From Chamaesiphon sp. 341R_metabat_111 (GTDB lineage: Bacteria; Cyanobacteriota; Cyanobacteriia; Cyanobacteriales; Chamaesiphonaceae): a DNA stretch of 57,928 nt. The notes beneath the pieces were generated by a model. The model saw only the letters and a list, made by a program, of their open reading frames with translations, was not told where the DNA came from and searched no databases. Positions 45,218-53,887 of this stretch are shown here, one piece after another. The stretch lies in contig JANXVE010000191.1 in assembly GCA_025351825.1 (NCBI GenBank), forward strand, positions 1 to 57,928. Reading direction: 5' to 3'. Every line of letters begins with the position of its first letter. Within the stretch, counting starts at the first letter, position 1. The position numbers were made by a program, and so were the translations under genes.

Positions 45218-46504
45218 ATGGACATCGCCGAACAACTCCTAGATCTAGCTCTCAAAGCGGGTGCAGAAGCAGCAGAGGTTTATCAAGCTCAATCTCTAGC
45301 TCGTCCAGTTTTTTTTGAGGCGAATCGGCTCAAGCAGTTGGAATCGACTCAGAGTGAGGGAATTGCGCTGCGGTTGTGGAAAGATGGTAAGCCTGGAATC
45401 GCAGTTGCCTATGGTGCAGTTGAGCCGAGTATTTTGGTTGCCAAAAGCATTGAATTGTCAGCACTCAACGATCGAGAAACCCCTGAATTAAATGCAGCCA
45501 ATCGGAATATTTATCCCGACTTAGGCACTACAATTTCTACCGAAGAATTGTTAGCGATGGGTAAAGAATCGATCGAATTAGTCCGATCGAATTTCCCTGA
45601 TGTTATCTGTAGTAGTCAGTGGGACTGCGATATCGAAACCACCAGGCTAGTCAATAGTCTGGGACTAGATTGTAGTTATAGCGATACTACGTTGAGTGGC
45701 TATCTGGCTGTAGAATGGATTCGCGGCGATGACTTTTTGAGCGTGGGTGATGGTCAGACTCAAAGAGGTGAGTTGGATCCGGTTAAAATCGCCCAAAGTA
45801 TCATTAAGCGGTTGGAGTGGGCGAAAAATAATGTTAAGCCACCGACGGGAAAGGTGCCTGTTCTGTTTACAGCCAAAGCTGCCGATATGTTGTGGGAAAC
45901 AGTCGAAGCAGCAATGAACGGTAAGCAAGTGTATGAAGGAGCTTCACCCTGGAGCGATAGATTGGGACAAACGGTGATTTCGCCCCTGCTCACGCTGATG
46001 CAGCAGCCCAATTGGGGGCCATATAGTTGTCCCTTTGATGATGAGGGTTCGCCCACACAGTCTTTGACGCTAATTGAGGACGGGATGCTGAAACTATTTT
46101 ATACCGATCGAACGATCGGTCGTCAACTCGGCTGTGGCTCGACTGGCAATGGCTTCCGGTCTGGCTTGGGCAGTTATCCCACCCCCGATCTCGTCAATTT
46201 GACCGTAGCACCTGGCTCGATAAGCTTTCCAGAATTAGTCAAACAGCTTGATTCAGGCATTATCATCGACCAAATTCTGGGGGGTGGAGCCGGAATGTCT
46301 GGCGATTTTTCGATCAATGTCGAACTAGGTTATCGCGTCCGCAATGGTGAAATCGTCGGCAGAATTAAAGATACGATGGTCAGTGGCAATGTCTATACTG
46401 CCCTCAAGCAAGTTGTCGCCGTCGGCGCAGATATCGATTGGAATGGCCCTTGTCACACGCCATCTTTGATTGTGGATGGGTTGTCGGTGACGGGCAGAGG
46501 TTAG
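45218..46504 (+). CDS. TldD/PmbA family protein (TldE/PmbA-like metalloprotease subunit)
   Basis: This 428-residue protein fits PmbA/TldE: N-terminal AGAEAAEVYQAQ, then RLKQLESTQSEGIALRLWKDGK, GQTVISPLLTLM, PFDDEGSPTQSLTLIEDGMLK and a C-terminal GGGAGMSGDFSINVELGYRVRNGEIVG-type stretch (GMSGDFSINVELGY). TldD-TldE cleave peptides such as microcin B17 precursor and CcdA. The catalytic HExxxH belongs to TldD and is not seen here, so this is the partner subunit. No tldD gene is adjacent. The start is preceded immediately by the tandem repeat. Confidence 0.9.
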   Translation: MDIAEQLLDLALKAGAEAAEVYQAQSLARPVFFEANRLKQLESTQSEGIALRLWKDGKPGIAVAYGAVEPSILVAKSIELSALNDRETPELNAANRNIYPDLGTTISTEELLAMGKESIELVRSNFPDVICSSQWDCDIETTRLVNSLGLDCSYSDTTLSGYLAVEWIRGDDFLSVGDGQTQRGELDPVKIAQSIIKRLEWAKNNVKPPTGKVPVLFTAKAADMLWETVEAAMNGKQVYEGASPWSDRLGQTVISPLLTLMQQPNWGPYSCPFDDEGSPTQSLTLIEDGMLKLFYTDRTIGRQLGCGSTGNGFRSGLGSYPTPDLVNLTVAPGSISFPELVKQLDSGIIIDQILGGGAGMSGDFSINVELGYRVRNGEIVGRIKDTMVSGNVYTALKQVVAVGADIDWNGPCHTPSLIVDGLSVTGRG

Positions 46505-46588
46505 GGTTTAGGGGTTAGGCTTTAGGCTTTAAAACCGAATGTCCAACTAATTCGCTCAAGCCTAACCCCTAAAACCTAAAGCCTAATT
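46503..46588. repeat. Inverted TTAGG-type repeat after the TldE/PmbA gene
   Basis: GTTAGGGTTTAGGGGTTAGG with GGCTTTAGGCTTTAAAA on the left, and GCCTAACCCCTAAAACCTAA with AGCCTAA on the right, form an imperfect hairpin with a loop of about 30 bases. It may terminate the upstream gene and is the fourth member of this repeat family. Confidence 0.6.
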
Positions 46589-46598
46589 TAAAAGAGAG

Positions 46599-46611
46599 TT
46601 ATTCTCAATAA
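46599..46611. promoter_or_regulatory. Possible Fur box in front of fur
   Basis: TTATT-CTC-AATAA is a small palindrome within GAGAGTTATTCTCAATAAGG, about 70 bases before the fur start. AT-rich palindromes like this are typical of Fur sites, and autoregulation of furA is known in Anabaena. The match is weak. Confidence 0.35.
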
Positions 46612-46680
46612 GGCTCCCTTGTTGCAAATAGGTTAGTAGTCAGATATGATGAATACTTACCATAAAATTGGGTGATGAGT

Positions 46681-47133
46681 ATGTCATTCTACACAGCAGA
46701 CTCTCTCAAAGCTGAACTGCATGAACGGGGCTGGCGACTCACGCCGCAACGAGAAATAATTTTGGATATCTTCCAAAACTTAGCCGCAGGAAAGCACCTA
46801 AGTGCTGAAGAACTGTGCGATTTGCTTCAAACAGAGGGACATGATATTAGTTTGTCCACCATCTACCGTACCGTCAAGCTGATGGCGCGAATGGGAATTT
46901 TGCGAGAACTAGAACTGGCAGAAGATCATAAGCATTATGAAATCAATCAGCCGCACCATCATCATCACCACTTGATCTGTGTGCGCTGCAATCAAACGAT
47001 CGAATTCAAGAACGACTCTGTACTAAAGATTGGCGATAAAACTTCCAAAAAAGAAGGTTATCACTTGCTCGACTGTCAGTTGACAATTCATGCGGTTTGT
47101 CCCGCTTGTCAGAGGTCGATCTTGCCCGTATGA
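46681..47133 (+). CDS. fur: Fur family iron-responsive regulator (FurA-like)
   Basis: I chose the ATG at 46681 because the product then begins MSFYT, in line with cyanobacterial FurA proteins; ATG at 46675 and GTG at 46672 are alternatives. The 150-residue protein has the winged helix with LKAELHERGWRLTPQRE and ISLSTIYRTVKLMARMG, then the metal-binding HHHHHHLICVRC and a second CPAC near the end. Fur binds AT-rich operators with Fe2+ as co-repressor. The two CxxC pairs suggest structural zinc or redox roles. No neighbour is an obvious iron gene. Confidence 0.9.
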   Translation: MSFYTADSLKAELHERGWRLTPQREIILDIFQNLAAGKHLSAEELCDLLQTEGHDISLSTIYRTVKLMARMGILRELELAEDHKHYEINQPHHHHHHLICVRCNQTIEFKNDSVLKIGDKTSKKEGYHLLDCQLTIHAVCPACQRSILPV

Positions 47134-47161
47134 TCGGTTGGTGCGTAGCGTAGACTCTAGA

Positions 47162-47183
47162 GGGCGGGCATGAAGCACCGCCC
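47162..47183. repeat. GGGCGG/CCGCCC inverted repeat after fur
   Basis: Six-base arms with a 10-base loop, followed by CCTACAGG. It is similar to other GGGGTGCCC/CCCCTACA repeats in this window and may act as a weak terminator for fur. Confidence 0.4.
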
Positions 47184-47299
47184 CTACAGGCTAATGCTAC
47201 GTCAAGGAACTCAAATAAGATCGCTATGTCAACTACTCCCTTCTTGCCAGAAGAATATAGATAATACTTCGATCCTATTACTGTCTGAGATCTTTTTTT

Positions 47300-47328
47300 A
47301 ACCGCAGAGGCGCAGAGAGCGCAGAGGG
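47300..47328. repeat. AACCGCAGAGGCGCAGAG-type cyanobacterial repeat
   Basis: Tandem GCAGAG words (ACCGCAGAGG, CGCAGAGAGC, GCAGAGG). I recognise this as a repeat found in many cyanobacterial intergenic regions. It lies between fur and the CRY-DASH gene. Confidence 0.6.
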
Positions 47329-47381
47329 CATAAAGAAAAGGCCGATATATAGTCTTTGAACGGGGAGAGATTTATTTAATC

Positions 47382-48893
47382 CTACCTTGATTTACGTTTT
47401 GGAATGGGTCTGTCTCCCGAACTACTAGTTATATTAAAAGCCATGTTGTAGATTAATTCATGAGTCCGTGCAGACTTGAATAAATCCACCACAGGTTGGG
47501 GATAATCAACGCCGATATTCACCCCAAATCGATCTTGCTCTACAGGTAAAAGCTTCCACGGCTCGTGTACTTTTGCTGCTGGAATTTGCTCCAACTCTGG
47601 CAACCAATGTTTCACATATTTGCCATCTCGATCGTAATCTCCAGACTGTTTGGTAATATTGAAAAAGCGAAAACCACGAGCATCATTACCGACACCTGCC
47701 GTATAGTTCCAATTTCCCCAATTGCTACAGACATCGTAATCAATCAGTACAGATTCAAACCATTCAGCTCCCATCCGCCAATCAATTCCTAGATTCTTAG
47801 TTAAGAAACTTGCCACATTTTGTCGCCCCCGATTGGACATAAATCCAGTTGCGGCTAGCTCGCGCATATTCGCATCTACCAACGGAAATCCCGTCTTGCC
47901 TTCCCGCCAAAGGTCGAATCTTGGCCAATCTTGCTTCCAAGTCAGATCCACACCTTGAAGTCCAGATTGCTTGAAAATTTTAGTACCATGTTTTGCACAA
48001 ATAAACCGGAAATAATCTCGCCACAATAGCTCAAAGACTAACCAATAAGTCGAATCATTTTCAATCCGTTCATTTTCATATTTATCGATTTGTTGGACGA
48101 TATATCGTGGTGATAAACAACCCAAAGCCAGCCACGCTGAAAATTTGGAAGAGTAATCCGCGCCTAGCATTCCATTGCGGGTTTCTTTGTATACTCGTAA
48201 CTTGTCACGCTGCCAAAAATACCGATCCAATCGATCGATCCCCGCAGTTTCGCCGCCCTGAAACGTCAAAACTCCCCGTGAATCGACTTCAGGTGTCTCT
48301 AGTCCTAATTCTGCCAAACTAGGCAATTTACCAGGATCTAAATCTATAGGTAATGACGGTAGGTTAGTTGGAGTAGCCAAAGGCATTTGGATATTTGCAT
48401 CTCGCTCTACGTCCTTCCGAAACTTGGTAAACAATTCGGGAATATTTGGGAGATTAAACGGTAAATCCTGAAGTTGATAGAGGGTCTGACCCCAAAAAGA
48501 TTTACAATTGACATTAATCTGCTTTAAAGCTTGCTCCAACGCCGTACTTACTGCAATTTCTTCGGCAGTAACTTCCCGATGATAATATACGTCAGTAATG
48601 CCTAGTTGCTCTACTAATTGAGAGATAACTACTTCTGGTAATCCGCGTCGGATAACTAGATTACTGCTCTGAGCTTGCCAAGATTTTTGCAAATCGGCAA
48701 TACTTTCAATTAAGAATTGGGCGCGAAATCCACCTGTCTTCGGAAATCCAAATCTCGTCTGACCGAAATGTCGATCGTCAAAGCAATAAACTGGAATTAC
48801 GCTAGCACCATCAGCTAGAGCCTGAGTCAGAGGTAAATGGTCATGCAAGCGAAGATCGTTACGATACCAAAGTAGAATCCGTTTAGCAGCCAT
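47382..48893 (-). CDS. CRY-DASH cryptochrome/photolyase
   Basis: This 503-residue flavoprotein has the N-terminal antenna-binding domain (ILLWYRNDLRLHDH..IPVYCFDDRHFG) and the C-terminal FAD domain. FAD-contact and family marks are LGADYSSKFSAWLALGCLSPRYI (part: SKFSAWLALGCLSPR), FELLWRDYFRF, MSNRGRQNVASFLTKNL and IDYDVCSNWGNWNYTAGVGND. TKFRKDVE near residue 160 is typical of the DASH type. CRY-DASH proteins bind FAD and MTHF and repair pyrimidine dimers, mainly in single-stranded DNA, under blue light; some also affect transcription. It lies after PadR and a terminator. Confidence 0.93.
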   Translation of the reverse strand: MAAKRILLWYRNDLRLHDHLPLTQALADGASVIPVYCFDDRHFGQTRFGFPKTGGFRAQFLIESIADLQKSWQAQSSNLVIRRGLPEVVISQLVEQLGITDVYYHREVTAEEIAVSTALEQALKQINVNCKSFWGQTLYQLQDLPFNLPNIPELFTKFRKDVERDANIQMPLATPTNLPSLPIDLDPGKLPSLAELGLETPEVDSRGVLTFQGGETAGIDRLDRYFWQRDKLRVYKETRNGMLGADYSSKFSAWLALGCLSPRYIVQQIDKYENERIENDSTYWLVFELLWRDYFRFICAKHGTKIFKQSGLQGVDLTWKQDWPRFDLWREGKTGFPLVDANMRELAATGFMSNRGRQNVASFLTKNLGIDWRMGAEWFESVLIDYDVCSNWGNWNYTAGVGNDARGFRFFNITKQSGDYDRDGKYVKHWLPELEQIPAAKVHEPWKLLPVEQDRFGVNIGVDYPQPVVDLFKSARTHELIYNMAFNITSSSGDRPIPKRKSR

Positions 48894-48900
48894 GATTAGG

Positions 48901-48930
48901 ATAGTTGATAGTTGATAGTTGATAATTGAT
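48901..48930. repeat. TAGTTGA heptamer tandem repeat
   Basis: About four tandem copies of the seven-base word TAGTTGA directly upstream of the CRY-DASH start (48893). Short heptamer repeats of this kind (STRR) are common in cyanobacteria. Confidence 0.65.
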
Positions 48931-49021
48931 AGCGCAGTATCTCAGGGAAGAGACAACCCAACAGGTTTAAGTCATGGTCGATTTGGATTAACCTCGTAAT
49001 ATAAGTTAACATATCTGGCCA

Positions 49022-49046
49022 TGAAAAAGCAGGCATCACGCCTGCT
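49022..49046 (-). terminator. Rho-independent terminator after the PadR gene
   Basis: On the minus strand AGCAGGC-GTGAT-GCCTGCT forms a 7-bp perfect stem followed by TTTTTC. It lies about 60 bases after the PadR stop and separates it from CRY-DASH. Confidence 0.85.
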
Positions 49047-49104
49047 CGATTGTTACCCCTCAAAGATAACTTTGAAATTATGACTCATCCCGATCCCGTC
49101 CAGC

Positions 49105-49503
49105 CTAACTATTGGCCGAAAGCGATCGATCGTAGATCGTCGATGCAATAGTAGTGGGTGTAGAATGAGGCTGAGAATATTGGTTCCAAAAAGATGCTAG
49201 TTCTCCAGCCTTATTTCGCCATTCAGGTGAAATCTGGTACATCCGACGCGGACGACCGCGACCTGCAACTTTTTTCCAATAGCCGACAATAGTACCGGAA
49301 GCTTCCAAGAACTTAACCGCGCTGTATAAAACAGTATCTGAGAGCCGATAGATCGAAGATTCATGCTCCAATCTAGCAATCAATTCAGTACCGTAGGAAT
49401 CATCCTGAAGCAAAATATCGAGAATATAACATACCGCCAACTCCTGGTTAAGATAGAGTGGTGGCGGATTACGGAAAAAGCAATAGATATCTTCAAAATT
49501 CAT
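49105..49503 (-). CDS. PadR family transcriptional regulator
   Basis: The ATG at 49503 is preceded by AAGGTGG at a good distance and is preferred over the longer frame to 49536. The 132-residue product has a winged helix: LYLNQELAVCYILDILLQ, DSYGTELIARLEHE, RLSDTVLYSAVKFLEASGTI, and the basic wing KKVAGRGRPRRMYQISPE. This fits PadR proteins, which repress by binding palindromes and release on ligand binding. It is divergent from the DUF3611 gene across a 236-base region, a natural target. A true effector is unknown. Confidence 0.85.
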   Translation of the reverse strand: MNFEDIYCFFRNPPPLYLNQELAVCYILDILLQDDSYGTELIARLEHESSIYRLSDTVLYSAVKFLEASGTIVGYWKKVAGRGRPRRMYQISPEWRNKAGELASFWNQYSQPHSTPTTIASTIYDRSLSANS

Positions 49504-49739
49504 AGCTGTTACCACCTTATAATGTTGGTGTTCCAATCTTTACTTAGCTCAACAGCCGAACAGGGCAGCAAGCCAAGCTAAACTTGACAAAACTAGACTA
49601 AAGAGAGCACCCACTTAAATGTCACGAGGATGACTGATGAGTTAGACAAAATATACTTACTTAATATTTAGCTTAACTCATTCAATTTACTCGAAGGGAT
49701 AATTATTCTATTTTCTTTTGAATTCCTTAACTAATATTT

Positions 49740-50312
49740 ATGTCAAATTCAGAAATTAACGACAATACGCCGCAAACTGTCAAGAAAATTGCTGCTCAAC
49801 TCTGGCGGGTGGGCTGGGCTGGGTTTTGGCTTCAACTTGTTTTAGCGGTGGTATCGACGCTGATTTTTCTGTTTGCGGCTCCGTCTGCCATCATGGGCGT
49901 GAATAATCCAGGGACAGGTGGAAGTTTGATTTTTGCGATAACAGGCTTGTGCCTGCTGTATGTCAGCACTTTTTGGTCATTTAGATATGTTGTTACTTCT
50001 CGCAAACTCAAAAATCCCGATCTCCGTCCCAAAAGAGCGGATACGATTAAACTCGTGCAGTGGGGCTTAACATCATCGATTGCTGGTATGGGTGCGAGTG
50101 TGATGGGTGCAGAATCAATCGCTGGAACTCTCCTCGGCAAATCACTGACATCTGCTGTCTCATTCGGGATGTTTAGCCCCGATGCTTTGAGCAAGATTAT
50201 TCAACCTTTAGATATTTTTATTGTGTTGGCGAATACGCATACAATTACGGCGCATTTTGTGGGAATCGTCAGTGCCCTATGGTTGTTAATAAAATTAGAA
50301 AAACAAGCGTGA
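49740..50312 (+). CDS. DUF3611 membrane protein (Tic21-like)
   Basis: This 190-residue protein has four hydrophobic segments (about 25-48, 62-85, 108-130 and 160-185). The opening KKIAAQLWRVGWAGFWLQLVLAVVS pattern (core RVGWAGFWLQ), the middle FWSFRYV and the late NTHTITAHFVGIV match DUF3611, whose plant members include Tic21/PIC1 of the chloroplast inner envelope. Those are discussed as protein import or iron transport proteins. The cyanobacterial function is not settled. It is divergent from the PadR gene. Confidence 0.85.
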   Translation: MSNSEINDNTPQTVKKIAAQLWRVGWAGFWLQLVLAVVSTLIFLFAAPSAIMGVNNPGTGGSLIFAITGLCLLYVSTFWSFRYVVTSRKLKNPDLRPKRADTIKLVQWGLTSSIAGMGASVMGAESIAGTLLGKSLTSAVSFGMFSPDALSKIIQPLDIFIVLANTHTITAHFVGIVSALWLLIKLEKQA

Positions 50313-50316
50313 TTAA

Positions 50317-51132
50317 TTAATTGACTAGTTGAGGTAATACTTGATTTAATTTACCACTGCGATATCCTTCTAAATCCAATGTGACATAGATAAACCCAAA
50401 AGACTGAAAAGCTTCAGTTAATTCAATTAGACTAATATTAGCTACAAACTTTTGGATTAGATCGGCGGGTAATTCAATTTTGGCGGTATCGCCAGTCGAT
50501 CGAACGCGGATATTTTCATAGCCCAATCGCCGCAGATAAATCTCAGCTCTGCCAACGCGATTTAATTTGGGGATAGTGATCTCTTCACCATAGGGGAACC
50601 GCGAACTCAGGCAAGGTTGAGCGGGTTTATTCCAGCAGGATAATCCCAGGGATTTGGCAATCTCTCGCACTTCCATTTTAGTGATGCCCAATTCGGCTAA
50701 TGGCGATCTGGCACCACGTTCTTTGGCGGCTTGGATGCCTGGACGATAATCTTGTAAATCGTCGGTATTGACACCATCGATGACATAACCATAGCCGAGT
50801 TTTAGAGCTAAAGGTTTGAGTGTGTCGTGAAGTTCACTCTTGCAAAAGTAACAGCGATTAATCGGATTGGATGAATAATTTGGATTGTCCATTTCATGGG
50901 TTTCGACAATCTGATGAGTGATCCCGATCGATCTGGCTTGCTCGATCGCATCTTCAAGTTCTTCAGGTAATAAAGATGGTGATTTTGCCGTCACTGCCAC
51001 CGCTCGATCTCCCAAAACATCATAGGCAACTTTGGCAACTAAAGTACTATCAATCCCCCCAGAATAAGCAATTAATGCCTGTCCCATTTCTATAAATAAG
51101 TTGCGAAGTTGTGCTAGCTTGAGTTCTACCAT
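50317..51132 (-). CDS. larE: LarE-type ATP-dependent sacrificial sulfur transferase
   Basis: I prefer the ATG at 51132 (271 residues, MVELKLAQL); the frame runs open to 51168. The protein has the PP-loop AYSGGIDSTLVAKVA, KSPSLLPEELEDA, NRCYFCKSELH, DGVNTDDLQDYRPG and KPAQPCLSSRFPYG, where the Cys of PCLSSR corresponds to the sulfur donor Cys of LarE. LarE helps make the nickel-pincer cofactor of lactate racemase. No larA, larB or larC is nearby, so this homologue may supply sulfur to another pathway. It converges on DUF3611 with 4 bases between the stops. Confidence 0.9.
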   Translation of the reverse strand: MVELKLAQLRNLFIEMGQALIAYSGGIDSTLVAKVAYDVLGDRAVAVTAKSPSLLPEELEDAIEQARSIGITHQIVETHEMDNPNYSSNPINRCYFCKSELHDTLKPLALKLGYGYVIDGVNTDDLQDYRPGIQAAKERGARSPLAELGITKMEVREIAKSLGLSCWNKPAQPCLSSRFPYGEEITIPKLNRVGRAEIYLRRLGYENIRVRSTGDTAKIELPADLIQKFVANISLIELTEAFQSFGFIYVTLDLEGYRSGKLNQVLPQLVN

Positions 51133-51256
51133 TCGATCGAATCGTGACGAGATTATCACCCCAATCATATCAAATCCCCAAAATCTGTGCTTCCCCCAGT
51201 CCAGCGAACCACGAGTACAATCTAGATCTCAGGGAATTTAATGCGATTTGGACAAG

Positions 51257-52633
51257 ATGAACAATAGTAGCTCCAGATTGATGAGATCGCCAATTTATCG
51301 TGAAGGCACCGAATTTCTCAAGCTAGCACTTCCCCTGATTGGGGTGCAACTGTCCCAGGCAGCGATCGGGTTTGTCGATACACTGATGATGGGTAGGATG
51401 GGGGTAGAAACTTTGGCAGCGGGAGGATTGGCTGCACTTACCTTTGGGGTATTTGTACATACTGCAACAGGCGTAACGATGAGCGTCAGTCCAATTGTGG
51501 CGACAGCTTATGGTGCGGGTGACAAGTCCCAAATCGAGCGCGTTGTCCAACAGGGTTGTCTGCTAGTCATTGGATTGAGCATCCCACTGTCGCTGTGTAT
51601 TTACAATTTTGACTTGGTGATGCGTTATCTGGGGCAAGCAGAGACGACAGTCGTTCTGGGCAATACTTATCTAGATGTGATGGCGTGGGGATTCTTTCCT
51701 GCTTTGGGATTTTCGCTATTGCGAAGTGTGGCTGCGGCGATGTCTCATACCCGCGTGATTGTATCGATCGCAATCGGTGGCACAATCATTAATACTGTTG
51801 GCGACTATGCCCTCGGCTTTGGCAAATTTGGCTGTCCGCGCTTGGGTGTTGCTGGTTTTGCCCTAGCTAGTGTCCTCGCCACTTGGGCAATGTTTTTAGC
51901 CTTGATTGGCTATATGTTGACACATTCAGAACTCAAACACTACCAATTCTTTCACAAAATCGAGCGAGTCGATCGCCAAATTATCTCAAAGTTAATTAAA
52001 GTCGGCTTACCAATTGGCGGTGCTACTGCATTAGAAATCGGACTATTTGCGATCGTTACTTATCTAATGGGTTCATTGGGTACGGAAGTGTTAGCAGCTC
52101 ATCAAATCATTCTGCAAACCATTTCGATTACTTTCATGGTACCGCTGGCAATGTCCTATGCTGCCACAATTCGAGTCGGGCAAGAAGTAGGTCAAAATAA
52201 TCGAATTGGGATCATTAGGGCGGGTTATGTTGGTGCGGGGATTGGATTAGTTTTTATGGTTCTAGTGATGATCGTAATGCTAGTTTTCCCACAGCAAATC
52301 ATTGGCATCTTTATCGATATTAGCGATCCAAATAATGCCAAAGTGCTGACTCTAGCAAGTGGGCTGATGATTATTGCAGCTATTTCTCAAATAGTCGATG
52401 GCCCTCAGAAAATAATCATGGGTGCGCTCTATGGACTACAGGATACCCGCATTCCGCTGTTGCTGAGTTTATTAGCTTTTTGGGGTGTGGGCTTGACCAG
52501 TGGCTATTGGTTGGGTTTCTACACTCCTCTGGGCGGTAATGGCTTATGGATCGGTCAATCGATCGGGATTGCCATTTCTGCCATTATCTTTTTCTGGCGG
52601 TTCCATCACATAGTCAGTCCAAAGTCAGTCTGA
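51257..52633 (+). CDS. MATE family efflux transporter (NorM-like)
   Basis: The start may be the ATG at 51257 or the TTG at 51248. The protein of about 458 residues has 12 hydrophobic helices in two halves. Family marks are LKLALPLIGVQLSQAAIGFVDTLMMGRMG (part: FVDTLMMGRMG), SPIVATAYGAGDKSQIE in the first half and LPIGGATALEIGLFAIVTYLMG, SYAATIRVGQEVGQNN in the second. MATE proteins expel cationic drugs or metabolites in exchange for Na+ or H+. It has no operon partner. It could export a natural product, but it lies 15 kb from the NRPS genes. Confidence 0.93.
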   Translation: MNNSSSRLMRSPIYREGTEFLKLALPLIGVQLSQAAIGFVDTLMMGRMGVETLAAGGLAALTFGVFVHTATGVTMSVSPIVATAYGAGDKSQIERVVQQGCLLVIGLSIPLSLCIYNFDLVMRYLGQAETTVVLGNTYLDVMAWGFFPALGFSLLRSVAAAMSHTRVIVSIAIGGTIINTVGDYALGFGKFGCPRLGVAGFALASVLATWAMFLALIGYMLTHSELKHYQFFHKIERVDRQIISKLIKVGLPIGGATALEIGLFAIVTYLMGSLGTEVLAAHQIILQTISITFMVPLAMSYAATIRVGQEVGQNNRIGIIRAGYVGAGIGLVFMVLVMIVMLVFPQQIIGIFIDISDPNNAKVLTLASGLMIIAAISQIVDGPQKIIMGALYGLQDTRIPLLLSLLAFWGVGLTSGYWLGFYTPLGGNGLWIGQSIGIAISAIIFFWRFHHIVSPKSV

Positions 52634-52692
52634 AATATCTCCCAACCATCCTAAATCTACTCTAGTTTCTAAATAAAATAGGCATATCTAAA

Positions 52693-53508
52693 ATGATCGA
52701 TCGTAATCCTAACAGCTTTGATTGGAAACAAATAATCGCCATCAGTTTTGTGGTAATTTTAGCAATTATTGGCTTCAACTCATTTGTAGTGGTCAATCCT
52801 GGTGAAGCTGGAGTCGTGAGTGTATTAGGCAAAGCATCTGATGGCGTTCTCCTCGAAGGTGTTCACTTCAAGCCGCCCTTCGCTGGAAATGTGGACATCT
52901 ACGATCTAACCGTCCAGAAATTTGAAGTTCCCGCCCAAAGTTCAACCAAGGATTTGCAAGATCTAACCGCTAGCTTTGCGATTAACTTTCGGCTCGATCC
53001 AGTGCAAGTAGTGACTATTCGGCGCACTCAGGGCACACTTCAAAATATCGTCTCGAAAATTATCGCCCCTCAAACCCAAGAATCTTTCAAAATTGCTGCT
53101 GCTCGGCGCACAGTCGAAGAAGCAATCACCAAGCGGGATGAACTCAAACAAGATTTCGATTTCGCCCTCAGTAATCGACTAGAAAAATATGGGATTATCG
53201 TCCTCGATACTAGTGTCGTCGATCTAGATTTCTCGCCAGAATTTTCTAAAGCAGTAGAGGAGAAACAAATTGCCGAACAACGCGCTCAACGTGCTGTCTA
53301 CGTTGCCCAAGAAGCCGAACAAGAAGCCGAAGCCAACGTCAATCGCGCCAAGGGACAAGCCGAAGCGCAACGGTTGTTGCGGGAAACCCTCACAGTAGAA
53401 TTATTGCAGAAACAAGCGATCGATAAGTGGGATGGCAAATTCCCGCAAGTAATGGGTGGAAATGGCGCACTCCCATTTATCAATATCGACACCAATAAGA
53501 TCAAATAA
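52693..53508 (+). CDS. Prohibitin family (SPFH/band 7) protein
   Basis: This 271-residue protein has one N-terminal membrane anchor (about 13-33) and an SPFH domain: VVNPGEAGVVSVLGKA, LLEGVHFKPP, QDLTASFAINFRLDP, followed by the long helical EKQIAEQRAQRAVYVAQEAEQEAEANVNRAKGQAEAQRLL region (coiled coil). Prohibitins form large ring assemblies on membranes and, in bacteria and organelles, help control FtsH proteases. The start is ATG at 52693. It is followed by a toxin-antitoxin pair. Confidence 0.93.
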   Translation: MIDRNPNSFDWKQIIAISFVVILAIIGFNSFVVVNPGEAGVVSVLGKASDGVLLEGVHFKPPFAGNVDIYDLTVQKFEVPAQSSTKDLQDLTASFAINFRLDPVQVVTIRRTQGTLQNIVSKIIAPQTQESFKIAAARRTVEEAITKRDELKQDFDFALSNRLEKYGIIVLDTSVVDLDFSPEFSKAVEEKQIAEQRAQRAVYVAQEAEQEAEANVNRAKGQAEAQRLLRETLTVELLQKQAIDKWDGKFPQVMGGNGALPFINIDTNKIK

Positions 53509-53563
53509 ATAGAAAATATTGTAGTGGGGCTAGCATAGTGCTGTTGGTACGCGGTAGTATTGA

Positions 53564-53875
53564 TTGACAATAGTATCAAAGCGCAATACCACGATCGTTA
53601 GTTACCAAAGTAAAGAAACTGAAAAAAATTTTAACGGGGAGGTATCTCGTGATTATCCAGGCGATATCCAGAGAACAGCTCTGCGTAAACTATTGATGAT
53701 TGATGCAGCCACTTCGATTAATGATTTGCGTTCGCCACCAGGAAATCGATTAGAGCAGCTCTCAGGAGATCGATCTGGTCAATATAGCATCCGCATCAAC
53801 AACAAATGGCGTATCTGTTTCAGTTGGACAGATGAAAATAATGCGATCGATCTTGAAATCGTTGATTATCACTAA
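53564..53875 (+). CDS. higB: HigB-type mRNA interferase toxin
   Basis: The only start available in frame is the TTG at 53564, giving 103 residues. The family pattern SKETEKNFNGE, PGDIQRTALRKLLMIDAAT, DLRSPPGNRLEQLSGDRSGQYSIRINNKWRICF and W..IVDYH is that of HigB/RelE-like toxins, which cleave mRNA at the ribosome. The HigA-type antitoxin gene follows after 12 bases, in the toxin-first order usual for HigBA. Confidence 0.9.
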   Translation: MTIVSKRNTTIVSYQSKETEKNFNGEVSRDYPGDIQRTALRKLLMIDAATSINDLRSPPGNRLEQLSGDRSGQYSIRINNKWRICFSWTDENNAIDLEIVDYH

Positions 53876-53887
53876 ATACCACAAACT

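Noticed and set aside
51257-52633. MATE transporter as the dedicated exporter of the NRPS product
   Set aside because: It is 15 kb from the locus with many unrelated genes between, and the locus has its own flippase.
53516-53563. Earlier start for the HigB toxin
   Set aside because: No ATG or GTG is available in frame upstream without a stop; the TTG at 53564 is the only option.
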